From Bradysia coprophila (lineage: Eukaryota > Arthropoda > Insecta > Diptera > Sciaridae): 64,000 bases of DNA. The stretch's first letter is position 1. Each line of letters starts with the position of its first letter. The stretch is from assembly GCF_014529535.1 (NCBI RefSeq), contig NW_023503972.1, positions 6,324,001 to 6,388,000 on the forward strand, written 5' to 3'. The translations under genes and the position numbers were made by a program. The notes under the pieces were generated by a model, which did not search any database, was not told the origin of the DNA, and saw nothing but the letters and a program-made list of their open reading frames with translations. Below, in pieces: positions 1 through 10,976 of the stretch.

Positions 1-3000
1 ATCGCGATCGTCGACACCCGAAAATTCTGGAAAGGTAAGCCCACGTTCGACGATCTGGTAAGCTGTCAATGTTATCGTTGATCTCCCATTCACAGATTAC
101 GTACATCACCTCGTTCGGTGGAGAGGACGAACTTCAGCCGCATTCGAAGATTTCAATCAATTTCAAGAACCAGAAAAACCAACCATCAAATTCACGCAGT
201 GAAATATCATCGCAGGGTGTCTCGTATGCCGATAAAGTTAAACAAAATCTGGAAAAGTTGCAAAAATTGAACAGCTCACGAGCCAGATCATCTGAGTCGC
301 CAAAAAAACCATTAGCATATCAACGTCACGGTAGCAGTTCGAGGAGTCGTTCACGGAGCAGACGTTTACAAAATCGTTCCAGAAGCAGGCGTTCAAGGAG
401 CAGACATTCAAGGAGTAGACGTTCAAGCAGTAGACGTTCAAGGAGCAGACGTTCAAGGAGATCTGTGTCTCGCCATAGAAGTTCCCGAACGAACTATCGA
501 TCATCGTACAGTCGACCACAAAATCGACGTTCGTATTCATCGTCATCATCAACTCCGCCACCGACTCGTAGAAAATCCCGAAAATCATCCAGCTCATCCT
601 CAACATCCTCCACAACATCATCATCCACATCGTCCAAGTCGATTGCATCCGATGCATCGAAATCGCGCAGCCGAAGTCCATTAGCTCGTTCTCGGTCCAA
701 ATCGGTGCCGGTGAAAGTTGATGTGCCGATTGAACCGATTCAGCCAACGATTCAGACGATTCCAGTCGCAGTGAAAGAAGAACCAATGTCAATTGAACCG
801 CAAGCACCAATCAAAAAATATTACGGCCGTCGAAAGGAGGACCTCAGCTCTGATGACGAAGTGGACGAAGACGATCGATCGATGGATACATCACAGCAGA
901 GGTAACATTGATGTGGGATAGTAAGCTGACGAGTAATCTTTTTAACAATGAAATTTTCCAACTTCTTAGCTCCAATGTGGCGCCGTTGACGCATGCATCA
1001 TCCAGTACAAAGCTTGGTAAACAACTAACAACAAATGATAACAAAGTCAGTAAGAATAATTCAATTCAAGATCATGGCTCTATCGGTTTGGTCGTGTTGT
1101 TTCGGTGTGACATTCGGTCATAACACGTTTGTAGTGGGCGGGGAGCGCGGAACAAATAATTGTCTCGCGGGTCTTTGATTCACTCTTAGGGCGAACATGT
1201 TATTTTGTAGAGCGGACGATTAGTGTGACAGACAGTGGAATTTGTTTTTTTCTTTATTTTAATGGTTTTTTCCATGCAGAGGGACATCTAATTACGAATA
1301 TCGTTCAAGAAAATTACATTTTCATGCACGCGTAGGGACCATGTAAAATTTGTGTTTTCTTGACGACTGGTCGAATGAAATTTCCAGTGAGAAAAGTGCA
1401 GCATATTCTCTTCCGTGGTGAGAAAATAAAACTTTTCTCATTCGAGCTGTCACTTTGTTTATGTTTTCGAAAATATTACGGCGATTCGTGGAGAAAAACG
1501 GCAAAACACAACAAGCACGCATGAAAAACCTGTGGGAAAAAAAGGAAATTCCAACTCGAGCCGCAAACATCGCTCTTGTAGGAATTCCCTATTTTCTCCA
1601 CTCGGTAAACAAATAACTATTGCAGCTTGTGTTTCTGTAAAGTCCTCTGTAATATTACACGCAGTGTCGCACAAACGAGCCTAAAAAAAATGTTTTCTTC
1701 CCGGTAACCACATCAAAATCGCAGTGCTGCGAATTCTCGATTTCTCGGTGTTCAAATTTTTTTCCAAAACCAGGATTAGTTCTATGCCTGCACACAAAGC
1801 AGCAATTTCTTTGACGGTTATACGAAATGATTTTATCAATTTTTATTTGCGAAATTTGATCATAAACGACTGGCAATATTACAGTGACTGATGGTCAATG
1901 CTAATGTTTTGACTGTTTTGTTACTTACGTGAATTTTACAGAAATTACTTCTAAACGAGAGACCATGCGAAAGTCAGTAATGAGGCAATGGATTGCACGG
2001 ATTTTCGATTTCGGCTTCGAACCGAACCTGAACTTTCACTTTTAGGCTCTACCCGAACCTAAAATTTTCAGGTTAAATCCGGTCGGGTTCGTGAAACCCG
2101 AATTTTTCCGTGAAAATTTGTGATTTCTGGTCCAAACCATTCAGGTTGAAGCCGAAACCGAAACCACATCTCTTGGACTGAATCGGAATAAATCGGTCTA
2201 AGTGAGACTGAATGGGTCTAAAAAGGGTATTAAGTCAACTAAATATAGGACATTGGAGCTAAGGATTCCAGAGAGGTCTATTCTTACACGATTTAGTCCA
2301 TCGTTCTGTTGTGTTTTGTTCTGTTGTTGAGAGCGTGGAGCGGTAAAGGAGTAGATCAGCCTCAGTTACCCCACATCCTCAGTAGCCAAATTGGTACCAA
2401 AATACGGGTGTTGATTCCAAATGAGAAAAGAATTTTCGATACAAAATTTTTATTGTATGGACTGTCGTGTCGGAGTGTCAATAAAGTGACACTGCAGAAC
2501 TTTCAATAAAAATTTTATTTTAAAAATCCATTTCTCATGTGGAAAAAACTCCAGCACTTTGGTACCAATTTGCGTTCCGAGGATGTAAGGTGACTGAGAT
2601 TACTTACTAGGTTTAGTTTTGAGTTCAGGAAGCATCAGATCCTGACATAGATGAGGAGATGCAGACAATTATACTTTAATTGGTAGAAATTTGAATATAA
2701 AGTTCGTCCGTTACGAGCTAACTATGAGAACCGAAAAGGAAAAGTTGGATTCATGTACAGCATATCCTCAAATTCGATCGCAGTGAGTGCGGTTTCAACT
2801 ATACTTCCGATGAGGAAAAAACCATTAAAATGAAAATGAAAAAAAATTATTTTTTTTAGCAATCGAATCACACAATTCCATTTTCACCTAATTTCAAGTT
2901 AATTTTACAGGCTACCTCATCTTCAAAATCGTTCAATCCACGCGACCGATTGAAACGCAAAATGCAAATTTTATTAAACAAACAATGTGAGTGATTGGGA

Positions 3001-3655
3001 GGGCCACTCGTAATGCACAGATTTTTAATCAAAAAATGTTTTTTATTGTCATCTTAAACAGACAAGGCTGATAAATTAGCAGAGATTGAAAAAACGGAAC
3101 GACAGGTGCAACAGCAACAGGAACGCGAAGACGAAATGAGAGAATTAGCATTGCGTCTACGTCGAAGGTATGACTAACACTGTCTCAGAACTGCATGACC
3201 AACCGAATTAATTTGTTTCCATCTACAGGCAACGTGAGCTTCGTCATCGATATGGTACACCGACAAGCAGTCGCAGCGAATCGTCTGATGGCAACAGCGA
3301 TGATGAACAGAACGTTAAACCGAAAGACGCACCACGAAATGGTGGCGGTGCAACACTGAAAAAATCGCCGATACTGCGATCGCATTCACGGTCACACGGC
3401 CATTCGATGCAGAAACGGGAACGTTCGTACACGCGCAGTCGTTCGCGCGATCGTTATCGACGCAAATATCGTAGCCGGTCGAGAGATCGGTCGTACAGGG
3501 ATTCATATCGGCACAGAAGTCGTGACCGGCAGAGAAGCCGTGATAGACAGAGAACGCGTTCGAGGTCGCGCAGTTTGAGGGAGGAACGGCGACGGGATGA
3601 TCGCAGTGATCGCACCGAACGATCGAGAATGTCCAGGAAATTGGTGGATTATTGA
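1..3655 (+). CDS. CLASRP: CLASRP/SWAP2-like arginine-serine-rich splicing protein, 3' part
   Basis: This is the C-terminal part of a CLK4-associating SR-rich protein, a nuclear splicing regulator. The 5' end lies outside the window. Exons read here are 1-34, 96-901, 2911-2986, 3062-3167 and 3229-3655 (stop TGA). The motif ITYITSFGGEDE at the start of exon 96-901 matches the EEITFITSFGG block of CLASRP. It is followed by a long SR/RS-dipeptide stretch. Exons 2911-3167 encode the conserved helical block (RDRLKRKMQILLNKQ, then YKADKLAEIEKTERQ), and the last exon is again RS-rich. All junctions are in phase except 901/2911: exon 96-901 leaves two bases over, while 2911 must begin in phase 0. A small unseen exon of length 3n+1, another donor, or a sequence error is therefore needed. 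Family resemblance was judged by eye from remembered features. Confidence 0.85.
902..2910 (+). other. Long CLASRP intron with degenerate AACCTGAA-type repeat
   Basis: This 2-kb interval separates the two CLASRP exon blocks and has a plausible donor (GTAACA) and acceptor (TTTTACAG). I see no convincing coding exon in it, although one of length 3n+1 would repair the reading phase. Positions 2003-2170 hold a low-complexity stretch of AACCTGAA/TTCGGGTT-like words; a similar stretch recurs at 49130-49310. The rest is plain AT-rich sequence. Confidence 0.5.
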
Positions 3656-3878
3656 AAGTTAGAGGAAATTTTGTCAGTTTATTATCGTGTCCTTCCAATT
3701 TATTCACATTTTTTGAACGTTTCGTGTTTTTAACCGTAAAAGTGACATTATTGTTTCAACAAGAAAGAAAGACCTCAGTTGGTTCCAATTATAACGGCAC
3801 ATAATTACACTTCACACTTGAGACTTTGATTTCGTTTGTTTCATTCGGTAAGATTTACGTCCCAACTACGCAACCGGG

Positions 3879-4139
3879 CAGGGCCTATTATGTAGAATTA
3901 AATTTGCAAAAATTCCCGCAAAATTCTCCACAAATTTGCAAAATTTTTCAAAAAATAACTTCTACACACCTTCAAAGTCAAATTAATTGCTTTATTCACT
4001 TTAAATTGTACTAAAACAGCCAAAAGAACGCAAAGACTTGCAAAATGTGCTGAAAATGAAGCGTAAATGTGTGCAATTTTTTGTGAATTTCTGTGAATTT
4101 TTGCAAATTTTGCAAATTAATTCTACATAATAGGCCCTG
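3879..4139. mobile_element. MITE with CAGGGCC termini
   Basis: A 261-bp foldback. The left end begins CAGGGCCTATTATGTAGAAT and the right end is its reverse complement with few changes. The direct repeat ACCGGG flanks both ends and looks like a target duplication. No ORF is present. The CAGGG terminus suggests a hAT-type element, but the 6-bp repeat is shorter than the usual 8 bp. Confidence 0.75.
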
Positions 4140-4701
4140 ACCGGGAGTATGAAGGTACAGAATTATGTGACCTGAGTTTGACTTGAAGATAATGAACCAG
4201 TGGAGAAAGGTGAGTAATTGTCAAAATGACAAAAAAAAAGTAATTTCTAGCGTTCCTGACCACGGTTAATTCTCTCATCAGTCTCTGTCGTTTCAAAAGT
4301 AACTCAAACACCGAATAGCAGAGCATCATCTACAGAGAGCAAATGTAAACTGATCACTATGAGAATTTAGATCCTCAAGTGGTCTTTCTGTTACTACCTT
4401 CAGTTGTATAATTGCCAACATTTTCTTTTCGTCCATCATTTACTGATATTGAATTTTTGTTGGTGTCTTGAAAGATGAAGTCTCAATTCACGAGGGAGCA
4501 ATTTCTTTCCACTGATGGCAGCACCCGAGCCCATCACTTTCTATTTTGTTTGTTTTTTTTTAAGTTGAAACGGAATCTAGCGGTCATTGGGAGAATGTAG
4601 TAGTGATTGATCCTCAGTGCACGGAGGTCTGTCTAACCCACAATACCACCACTTATTGAATACTCAAAAAGTTTGAAAAACTTGCCTCGTGTCATCATAA
4701 C

Positions 4702-4924
4702 TGTGGCAGCACTACATCTCACATCGGACGCACTCATCATGCGTATTAAGTTTAGTTAAAGTTTAGCAACACTGCATGTCATTATCAGCTGACAATTGGA
4801 CTTTGGATATCTATTGTCTTATTTTGCATGTAAACATTACCGTATAAAACCAAGTGCTTTTCATAAATAAAATTATTCCTTCTTGTGGATTCAAGAAACT
4901 AGTTTATTCTAATATCTTCCCACA
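4702..4924 (+). repeat. 5' LTR
   Basis: A 223-bp terminal repeat that starts TGTGGCAGC and ends CCCACA, so it has the usual TG...CA ends. A TATAAAA box sits at 4843-4849 and an AATAAA signal at 4866-4871, consistent with U3-R-U5 order. It matches 10180-10402 without a difference that I can see. Confidence 0.95.
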
Positions 4925-4926
4925 AC

Positions 4927-4944
4927 TGGTGACCCTCGACATTT
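4927..4944 (+). promoter_or_regulatory. Primer-binding site, probably tRNA-Trp type
   Basis: TGGTGACCCTCGAC begins two bases after the 5' LTR. The leading TGG pairs with a tRNA CCA end. The sequence resembles the tRNA-Trp-complementary site reported for the CsRn1 group. The exact primer would need comparison with the host tRNA-Trp gene. Confidence 0.7.
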
Positions 4945-5062
4945 TTCGTCTTTAAAATCATTGCGCAGTGCAAACAATACGTTTCAACTGCTGTTCAGAA
5001 AATTCGTTGCTTTCAAGTTCAACTTAAATTTTCTCTATTTTCACTACACTTGCATATCTACT

Positions 5063-8000
5063 ATGGCAGATGGTGATAACAACGATCAATCAATCGGAGA
5101 AACTCCAATGGTTGTTCCTACAGTTGGTAGTGGAGGTAACTCTGATTTAGGTAATGGAAATATTCCACCGGTTAACAATTCGGTGCAACGCATCCAGCTA
5201 AAAATACCGCCATTCTGGAAAAAGAACCCACAGCTGTGGTTCATACAGCTGGAAGCGCAGTTTACTACAACAAACATAACAACCGAACAAACCAAATTCA
5301 ATCACATCGTAGGTGTAATTGAATCGGATATTCTCGATTATGTTAGTGATATTGTACTCGCTCCACCTGCGAGAAATCAGTACCAAGCAATCAAAGCCCG
5401 CCTTATCAAGCAATTCACTGCTACTGATCAACAAAAACTGAAGGCTCTCCTCGAAGAATTAACCCTCGGAGATATGAGACCCACGGATCTTTTACGTAAA
5501 ATGAAAGCTCTCGCATGCAAGAAGGTAGGTGATGAATTCCTTCGCACCTTGTTTTTGCAAAGATTACCAACTACAATTCATACATTCCTCGCTACGAGTG
5601 TAGCACCTATAGAGGAACTAGCACAATTGGCAGATCAAATGTTTGAAGTTACTCAGTCTTCTTCTGTAAGTGTTCAAGAAGTCTCTAGTCCCTCAAACGA
5701 CCTTCTCGACGGTTTAGTTAACGTTGTCCATAAGCTGGAAGACAAAGTCGAAACTCTCACACAGGGTTTTCGCAGGACTTGGAATAGTAGTGGACAAAAA
5801 TCACGAAACCGATCGACGACGCCGGCCAAAGCGTCGAATGTTACACCAAATAAACTCTGTTTTTATCACAAACGTTTCGGATCCAAAGCCGATAATTGCT
5901 CTCAACCCTGTAGCTGGGTTAACAGAAAGTCTAAAGAAATCGGGCAGCCAGCAGTTCGTACACTCACTCAGGGCCCCCTCATTAATCGACTTTTTGTTAC
6001 TGATAAAAACTCAAACAGAGATTTTTTGGTAGACACGGGCGCCGACATTTCTGTGGTCCCCCCAACGTCGAAAGAAAGGCTCAACGCTCCATGTCTGTTT
6101 AATCTCTTCGCAGCAAACGGCTCTAAGATTAAGACTTACGGAAGCAAATCTATAACGCTCAATCTCGGTCTTCGCCGACCGATAACTTGGTTATTTATCA
6201 TTGCAGACGTGCAATCACCAATAATTGGCGCCGATTTATTAAAGAAATTTGACCTTTTAATCGATGTTAAAAATGGTAACCTAATCGATAACGTTACAAC
6301 CTTGCCTATTCAAGGAAAAATCAAACAGGCTAGCATTGATATCCAAGTGAAATCTCTCACAAACATAGGAATCTATCATGAACTAGTACAAGAGTTTCCT
6401 TCGCTACTCGATCTTTCTTCTTTTAAAAACCCATTGAAGAAACATAACGTTCGTCATCAAATCGTCACGAACTGCCAGCCTATTTTTTCTAAGCCGCGCC
6501 GGCTTAACCCAGAAAAGCTTAAAGTAGCCAAAGCCGAATTCGACAGGATGCTCGAACTTGGAATTTGCCGTCCTTCAAAAAGTCCATGGGCTTCTCCATT
6601 ACATATAGCGCCCAAGCCATCCGGCGGTTGGCGTCCATGCGGTGACTACCGCCGTCTTAACGCTCAAACCTTACCCGATCGTTATCCAATTTCTCATATC
6701 CACGATTTCAGTAATTTTTTGAATGGAAAGAAAATTTTTGGAGTAGTTGATTTGGTAAGAGCTTACAATCAGATTCCAATGGCCGATGAAGACATTCAAA
6801 AAACAGCTTTGATCACTCCTTTCGGACTTTTTGAGTTCCCTTACATGACATTCGGGTTGTGCAACGCCGCTCAAACTTTCCAGCGTTTTGTCAACTCCAT
6901 CATTCAAGGACTCGACTTTTGCTTTGCGTATTTGGACGATATTTTAGTCGCATCAAGAGATGAACAAGAACACCTTGAACATTTAAGAATCTTGTTCGGT
7001 AGACTAAATGATTACGGTGTCGTAATTAATGTCGACAAGTGTGTGTTCGGTCAAAAGGAGGTACGTTTTCTGGGCTATTCAATCGACGTAAACGGAACTA
7101 AACCTTTACAATCAAAAGTTTCCTCGATTGTTAATTTTCCACTACCGGAAACAATCGACAAACTCAAACGTTTCCTCGGTATGATCAATTATTACCGTCG
7201 TTTTATTCCTAAAGCAGCTCACATGCAAATTCCATTGCTAGATTGTACGAAAGGTAACAAAAAGAACGACAAATCGGTAATTGAGTGGAACCCTGAGCGC
7301 CTCGGCGCATTCGAGCTATGTAAAAAGGCTTTAGCCGACGCAGCCTTGCTCGCCCATCCGTCTCCAGACGCGAAGCTCTGTCTCATGGTTGACGCATCCG
7401 ACACTGCTATCGGAGGGGTGGTAAATCAATTAGAAAATAATCACTGGAAACCTCTCGCGTTCTTTTCCAAACGCCTTTCCTCAGCTGAACGAAAGTATTC
7501 AACATATGACCGGGAGCTGTTGTCAATCTACGCTTCAATTAAACACTTCCAAAATCTGCTGGAGGCGCGTACATTCACGATTTACACAGATCATAAACCG
7601 CTCGTTTTTGCTTTCCAACAAGCCAACGAAAAAGCAACTCCCCGTCAACTTCGACACCTCGATTTGATCGGTCAGTTCTCAACAGATATTCAACATATCT
7701 CTGGAGTAGATAACGTGGTTGCTGACACTCTGTCTAGGATCAACAGCATTTCCACAGTCTCACTGTCCAGCACTGTTGATTACAAACTCATCGCCTTAAA
7801 ACAATTAGAAGATGAGGAGCTGAGCCAGCTAAGGAAGCAAAAAACTAAATTAAAAATCCTCGATATTCAATTTCACGATATCATTTTGGCATGCGACGTT
7901 TCAACCACAGAACCTCGTCCATACGTTCCGTCAGAATTAAGGAAACAAGTTTTTGAAAAAGTTCATAACCTCGCTCATGCAGGGGTCAAGGCAACGCAAA

Positions 8001-8986
8001 AATTAATTAGCAAAAGTTTTGTATGGCCTTCAATGAGCAAAGACATCCAAGTCTTTTGTAAAAGTTGTTTAGCTTGCCAACGAACCAAAGTCAGCAAGCA
8101 CAACCAAGCAGCCTTTGAGCAAATCAAAACGCCTAACGCTCGGTTCGAACATATTCATATAGATATCGTTGGAAGACTCCCGGAATCAGAAGGTTTTTCG
8201 TATTGTCTCACTATCATCGATCGATTTACTCGCTGGCCCGAGGCAATACCAATTCAAGACATGTCTGCCGAAACAGTAGCAAAGGCCATGTTTCTCAATT
8301 GGATCGCTCGTTTCGGAGTGCCCTTGAGGTTGACCAGCGATCAAGGCCGAAACTTCGAAAGTAGCTTATTCACCGAGTTAAATAAACTGCTTGGGGTCCA
8401 AAAATTCCGCACTACTGCTTATCACCCTCAAGCTAACGGAATTTTAGAAAGATGGCACCGCACACTTAAAAATTCAATCAAGTGTCACGGAAACATTCGC
8501 TGGACAGAAACACTTCCAACAGTTTTACTCGGTCTCCGTTCAGTAATTCTGCAAAATGTAAACGCATCTCCAGCAGAGTTAGTCTATGGAACAAATTTGC
8601 GTCTTCCTTACTTTTACTTCGACAAAATCAAGCCCAGCCTAGTCTCAAATGCTTCAACATTTGTCGAACGATTAAAAGATGCAATGGCTGAAATCAAACC
8701 CATTCCATCTTCTAATCATAACAAGCAAAACGTTTTTGTACACAAAGACATGTCTTCATGTACTCACGTTTTTGTCCGGTCGGACGGGGTTAAAAAAGCG
8801 CTCCAGCCGACCTATACCGGCCCATTCGAAGTAATTTCACGAAATGAGAAGTTTTTCACAATCAAAATTGGAAAAATTAATAAGGTAATTTCAGTTGACC
8901 GTTTAAAACCTTCATTTGATTTCAATGAATGTGTTTCGGTGAAAAAACCACTTAAAAAGAAAGTACGTTTCGCTAAAAATCATTAA
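5063..8986 (+). CDS. Gag-Pol polyprotein of CsRn1-like LTR retrotransposon
   Basis: One uninterrupted frame of 1307 codons from the first ATG (MADGDNN); the open frame extends upstream to 4961 but only through non-ATG codons. Residues 1-250 are Gag. A CHCC zinc finger ([18 protein letters not shown]) lies at about 266-283. The aspartic protease DTG is at 324-326. Reverse transcriptase carries YLDD at 623-626 and is followed by RNase H. The integrase has an N-terminal HHCC zinc region and a catalytic triad at D1034, D1093 and E1129 (35 residues between the last two), then a GPF module at about 1253. There is no frameshift between gag and pol. All key residues I can check are present, so the polyprotein looks functional. 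It would copy the element RNA and integrate the cDNA. Confidence 0.95.
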   Translation: MADGDNNDQSIGETPMVVPTVGSGGNSDLGNGNIPPVNNSVQRIQLKIPPFWKKNPQLWFIQLEAQFTTTNITTEQTKFNHIVGVIESDILDYVSDIVLAPPARNQYQAIKARLIKQFTATDQQKLKALLEELTLGDMRPTDLLRKMKALACKKVGDEFLRTLFLQRLPTTIHTFLATSVAPIEELAQLADQMFEVTQSSSVSVQEVSSPSNDLLDGLVNVVHKLEDKVETLTQGFRRTWNSSGQKSRNRSTTPAKASNVTPNKLCFYHKRFGSKADNCSQPCSWVNRKSKEIGQPAVRTLTQGPLINRLFVTDKNSNRDFLVDTGADISVVPPTSKERLNAPCLFNLFAANGSKIKTYGSKSITLNLGLRRPITWLFIIADVQSPIIGADLLKKFDLLIDVKNGNLIDNVTTLPIQGKIKQASIDIQVKSLTNIGIYHELVQEFPSLLDLSSFKNPLKKHNVRHQIVTNCQPIFSKPRRLNPEKLKVAKAEFDRMLELGICRPSKSPWASPLHIAPKPSGGWRPCGDYRRLNAQTLPDRYPISHIHDFSNFLNGKKIFGVVDLVRAYNQIPMADEDIQKTALITPFGLFEFPYMTFGLCNAAQTFQRFVNSIIQGLDFCFAYLDDILVASRDEQEHLEHLRILFGRLNDYGVVINVDKCVFGQKEVRFLGYSIDVNGTKPLQSKVSSIVNFPLPETIDKLKRFLGMINYYRRFIPKAAHMQIPLLDCTKGNKKNDKSVIEWNPERLGAFELCKKALADAALLAHPSPDAKLCLMVDASDTAIGGVVNQLENNHWKPLAFFSKRLSSAERKYSTYDRELLSIYASIKHFQNLLEARTFTIYTDHKPLVFAFQQANEKATPRQLRHLDLIGQFSTDIQHISGVDNVVADTLSRINSISTVSLSSTVDYKLIALKQLEDEELSQLRKQKTKLKILDIQFHDIILACDVSTTEPRPYVPSELRKQVFEKVHNLAHAGVKATQKLISKSFVWPSMSKDIQVFCKSCLACQRTKVSKHNQAAFEQIKTPNARFEHIHIDIVGRLPESEGFSYCLTIIDRFTRWPEAIPIQDMSAETVAKAMFLNWIARFGVPLRLTSDQGRNFESSLFTELNKLLGVQKFRTTAYHPQANGILERWHRTLKNSIKCHGNIRWTETLPTVLLGLRSVILQNVNASPAELVYGTNLRLPYFYFDKIKPSLVSNASTFVERLKDAMAEIKPIPSSNHNKQNVFVHKDMSSCTHVFVRSDGVKKALQPTYTGPFEVISRNEKFFTIKIGKINKVISVDRLKPSFDFNECVSVKKPLKKKVRFAKNH

Positions 8987-9166
8987 ACACATCAACTGCT
9001 ATAAACATAAAATTTTACAGCAAATCGCATTCATCCTACTGAAATTCTCTCATCTCATCCTTTCTACAAAAGTCTGTGGTACGAGTAACACACTACACAC
9101 TACTTCAGCAAAATTTTTATTCAAAAAATCCTACAAGTCATCGTGCTTTTCACTTGCAACCAAGTC

Positions 9167-10049
9167 ATGGCACCAAATAAGAAACTTACCGAAAACCCGG
9201 AGTGGCTCAACGCATTACAGCAAATTTTAAGGAATCAAGAGTTGGCAATCCGTGAAATCCGTATAATCGCCATGGAAAATCAACAATTTTTGCGCGGCAT
9301 GCGCAATAATCCAATTCAGTCTACCAATCCGACTCAAACGCAACGCAGTTCCGGTCAATCATCTGTACCAGGTCAGCCTTTCTCAGCCAATCCATCATTT
9401 TCGGCTAGTCAAACGTCGCATCCCAGGCAATCGTCAGCAAAAAAATCGCCAATCAGTCGTTCAACGTTCAGTGCAGAGAACACGTGTTTCGGTTAGGCAA
9501 GCATCGGTCGCCGTTCGTCAAGCAGCCATTCCAATCAAGCGCCCGACAAGACCGTCAGCCCAACCCGGTCGATTTTGCTGGTTTCACCGACAATTTGGTC
9601 GAGCCTCAGTGAATTGCCTACCACCTTGCGATTTTGTCGATCACATGACACAGCAGCAGTCCATGCGTAACCTGGCAACAATTCAGGTAACACCAACATC
9701 ACATCCGCATCAACCGACCGTACCGATCATCGCACCAGCATTGGAAGCTCCGGCTCAACATACGTTTTCACCGCCAAAACCGACGCCAAGCACATCGGAT
9801 CAAAAAGCGCCTGAAAAGTCAACCGCTATGGAAATAGTCAATGCAGCCACATCCAAAGTGGAATCCCGTTTCCCGTTGGAACGCTCTTCGAAAAGAGGAC
9901 CCTCTTTCTCATCATCCGATTCTGGGCCCGAGTCACCGAGCAAAGCACAAAAACCAGACGATTGGAACGCACCGGAGGATAAAAACGACGAAGAAAGTTC
10001 ATCAAGTTCATCATCCAGCTCTGAAGAAGAGAACGAAGAAAACAAATAA
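9167..10049 (+). CDS. 3' ORF with second Gag-like CHCC zinc finger, split over two frames
   Basis: Downstream of pol, where an env gene sits in some relatives, is a non-env ORF. Its first part runs from ATG 9167 to a stop at 9494-9496. It has a helical start, then a Gln/Ser/Pro-rich segment. A second open frame (+1 relative to the first) covers 9471-10049 and lacks an early ATG. It encodes a basic Arg-rich stretch, a CHCC finger (CWFHRQFGRASVNCLPPC, 9576-9629) like the one in the element's own Gag, and a Ser/Glu-rich acidic tail. Either one small indel broke a single ORF near 9480, or the frames are joined by frameshifting. I see no signal peptide or transmembrane segment. Inferred role: a nucleic-acid-binding accessory protein. 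Confidence 0.7.
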
Positions 10050-10165
10050 ATTCTAGCCTTTCTCGCTACAAATTGTCTGCTTCAAATGAAAAATTTTCAA
10101 TAAATTTTTCAATTCAGCACAGATAAACACAAAGTTTTTTCTTTTCTTCTCCTCAACGCTTCTTT

Positions 10166-10176
10166 AAAAGGGGGAA
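10166..10176 (+). promoter_or_regulatory. Polypurine tract
   Basis: AAAAGGGGGAA lies just upstream of the 3' LTR, the place of the plus-strand primer in LTR retrotransposons. Confidence 0.85.
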
Positions 10177-10179
10177 TCC

Positions 10180-10402
10180 TGTGGCAGCACTACATCTCAC
10201 ATCGGACGCACTCATCATGCGTATTAAGTTTAGTTAAAGTTTAGCAACACTGCATGTCATTATCAGCTGACAATTGGACTTTGGATATCTATTGTCTTAT
10301 TTTGCATGTAAACATTACCGTATAAAACCAAGTGCTTTTCATAAATAAAATTATTCCTTCTTGTGGATTCAAGAAACTAGTTTATTCTAATATCTTCCCA
10401 CA
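10180..10402 (+). repeat. 3' LTR
   Basis: A 223-bp repeat that appears identical to the 5' LTR, bounded by TG and CA and followed by the target duplication TAAC. Confidence 0.95.
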
Positions 10403-10607
10403 TAACATTCTAATGCTAAATTCATATCGGGCGATTCATCGTTGATCAACGTTTATCGCACGATTTATTGTGAAGAACGCGACAAAGAAAATCTCTGTAG
10501 CAAATTAAATGATGACCTAGATTCAGAGACCGACCGATACAGTTATTTCATAACAGCGAGCCTTAATTCGCGAGAGACATTTTATACAAAATAAAAGACA
10601 GGGTCGT

Positions 10608-10976
10608 ATGTCCGAAAATAAATTAAGAGTGGCACAAAGAGCTATGGAACGAAGTATGCTTGGAATTACGCTCAGAGATAGAATGACAAATCAATGGATT
10701 CGACAACAAACAAAAGTCGTTGATGTCATGGAAAGAATAGCATCTTTAAAGTGGAGCTGGGCGGGACATATTGCAAGAAGGACGGACGAACGTTGGACCA
10801 AAAAGATCATGAACTGGAGACCACCGAAAACACGACCTAGAGGTAGACCACCAGAGAGATGGAGTAATGGTATAAAGAGAATTGCAGGCGCAAATTGGCA
10901 ACAAGTGGCAACTAATCGTTCGGAATGGAAAAGAATTGGGGAGGCCTACGTCCAGCAGTGGACAGAAACAGGCTGA
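10608..10976 (+). pseudogene. C-terminal fragment of an RTE-like non-LTR retrotransposon
   Basis: An open frame of 122 codons matching the extreme C-terminus that follows the reverse transcriptase domain in RTE-type ORFs. Diagnostic pieces are LRDRMTNQWIRQQTKV, LKWSWAGHIARR, RPRGRPPERW and the terminal GEAYVQQWTETG, followed by a stop and an A/G-rich simple tail. The reverse transcriptase core is missing, as expected for 5'-truncated insertion. The assignment rests on remembered consensus motifs. Confidence 0.8.

Larger units (their letters stand above)
4702..10402 (+). mobile_element. Complete Ty3/gypsy LTR retrotransposon, CsRn1-like
   Basis: The 5.7-kb element is bounded by two 223-bp LTRs (4702-4924 and 10180-10402) that look identical base for base, and by the 4-bp duplication TAAC (4698-4701 and 10403-10406). 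Inside are a primer-binding site, an uninterrupted gag-pol ORF, a further 3' ORF and a polypurine tract. The CHCC Gag zinc finger, gag and pol fused in one frame, and a primer site resembling the tRNA-Trp 3' end point to the CsRn1/Kabuki branch of Ty3/gypsy (Metaviridae). Identical LTRs imply a very recent insertion. The gag-pol frame is intact, so the copy could be active; the 3' ORF is split between two frames. Confidence 0.95.

Noticed and set aside
238-810. Minus-strand ORF of 190 codons opposite the CLASRP exon
   Set aside because: It is the antisense of the SR-repeat coding region; the repeated codons keep other frames open and the product is low complexity.
3315-3707. Minus-strand ORF of 130 codons
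   Set aside because: Antisense shadow of the last RS-rich CLASRP exon.
5063-8986. Infectious retrovirus rather than LTR retrotransposon
   Set aside because: There is no envelope gene; the 3' ORF has no signal peptide, fusion peptide or transmembrane segment and instead carries a Gag-like zinc finger.
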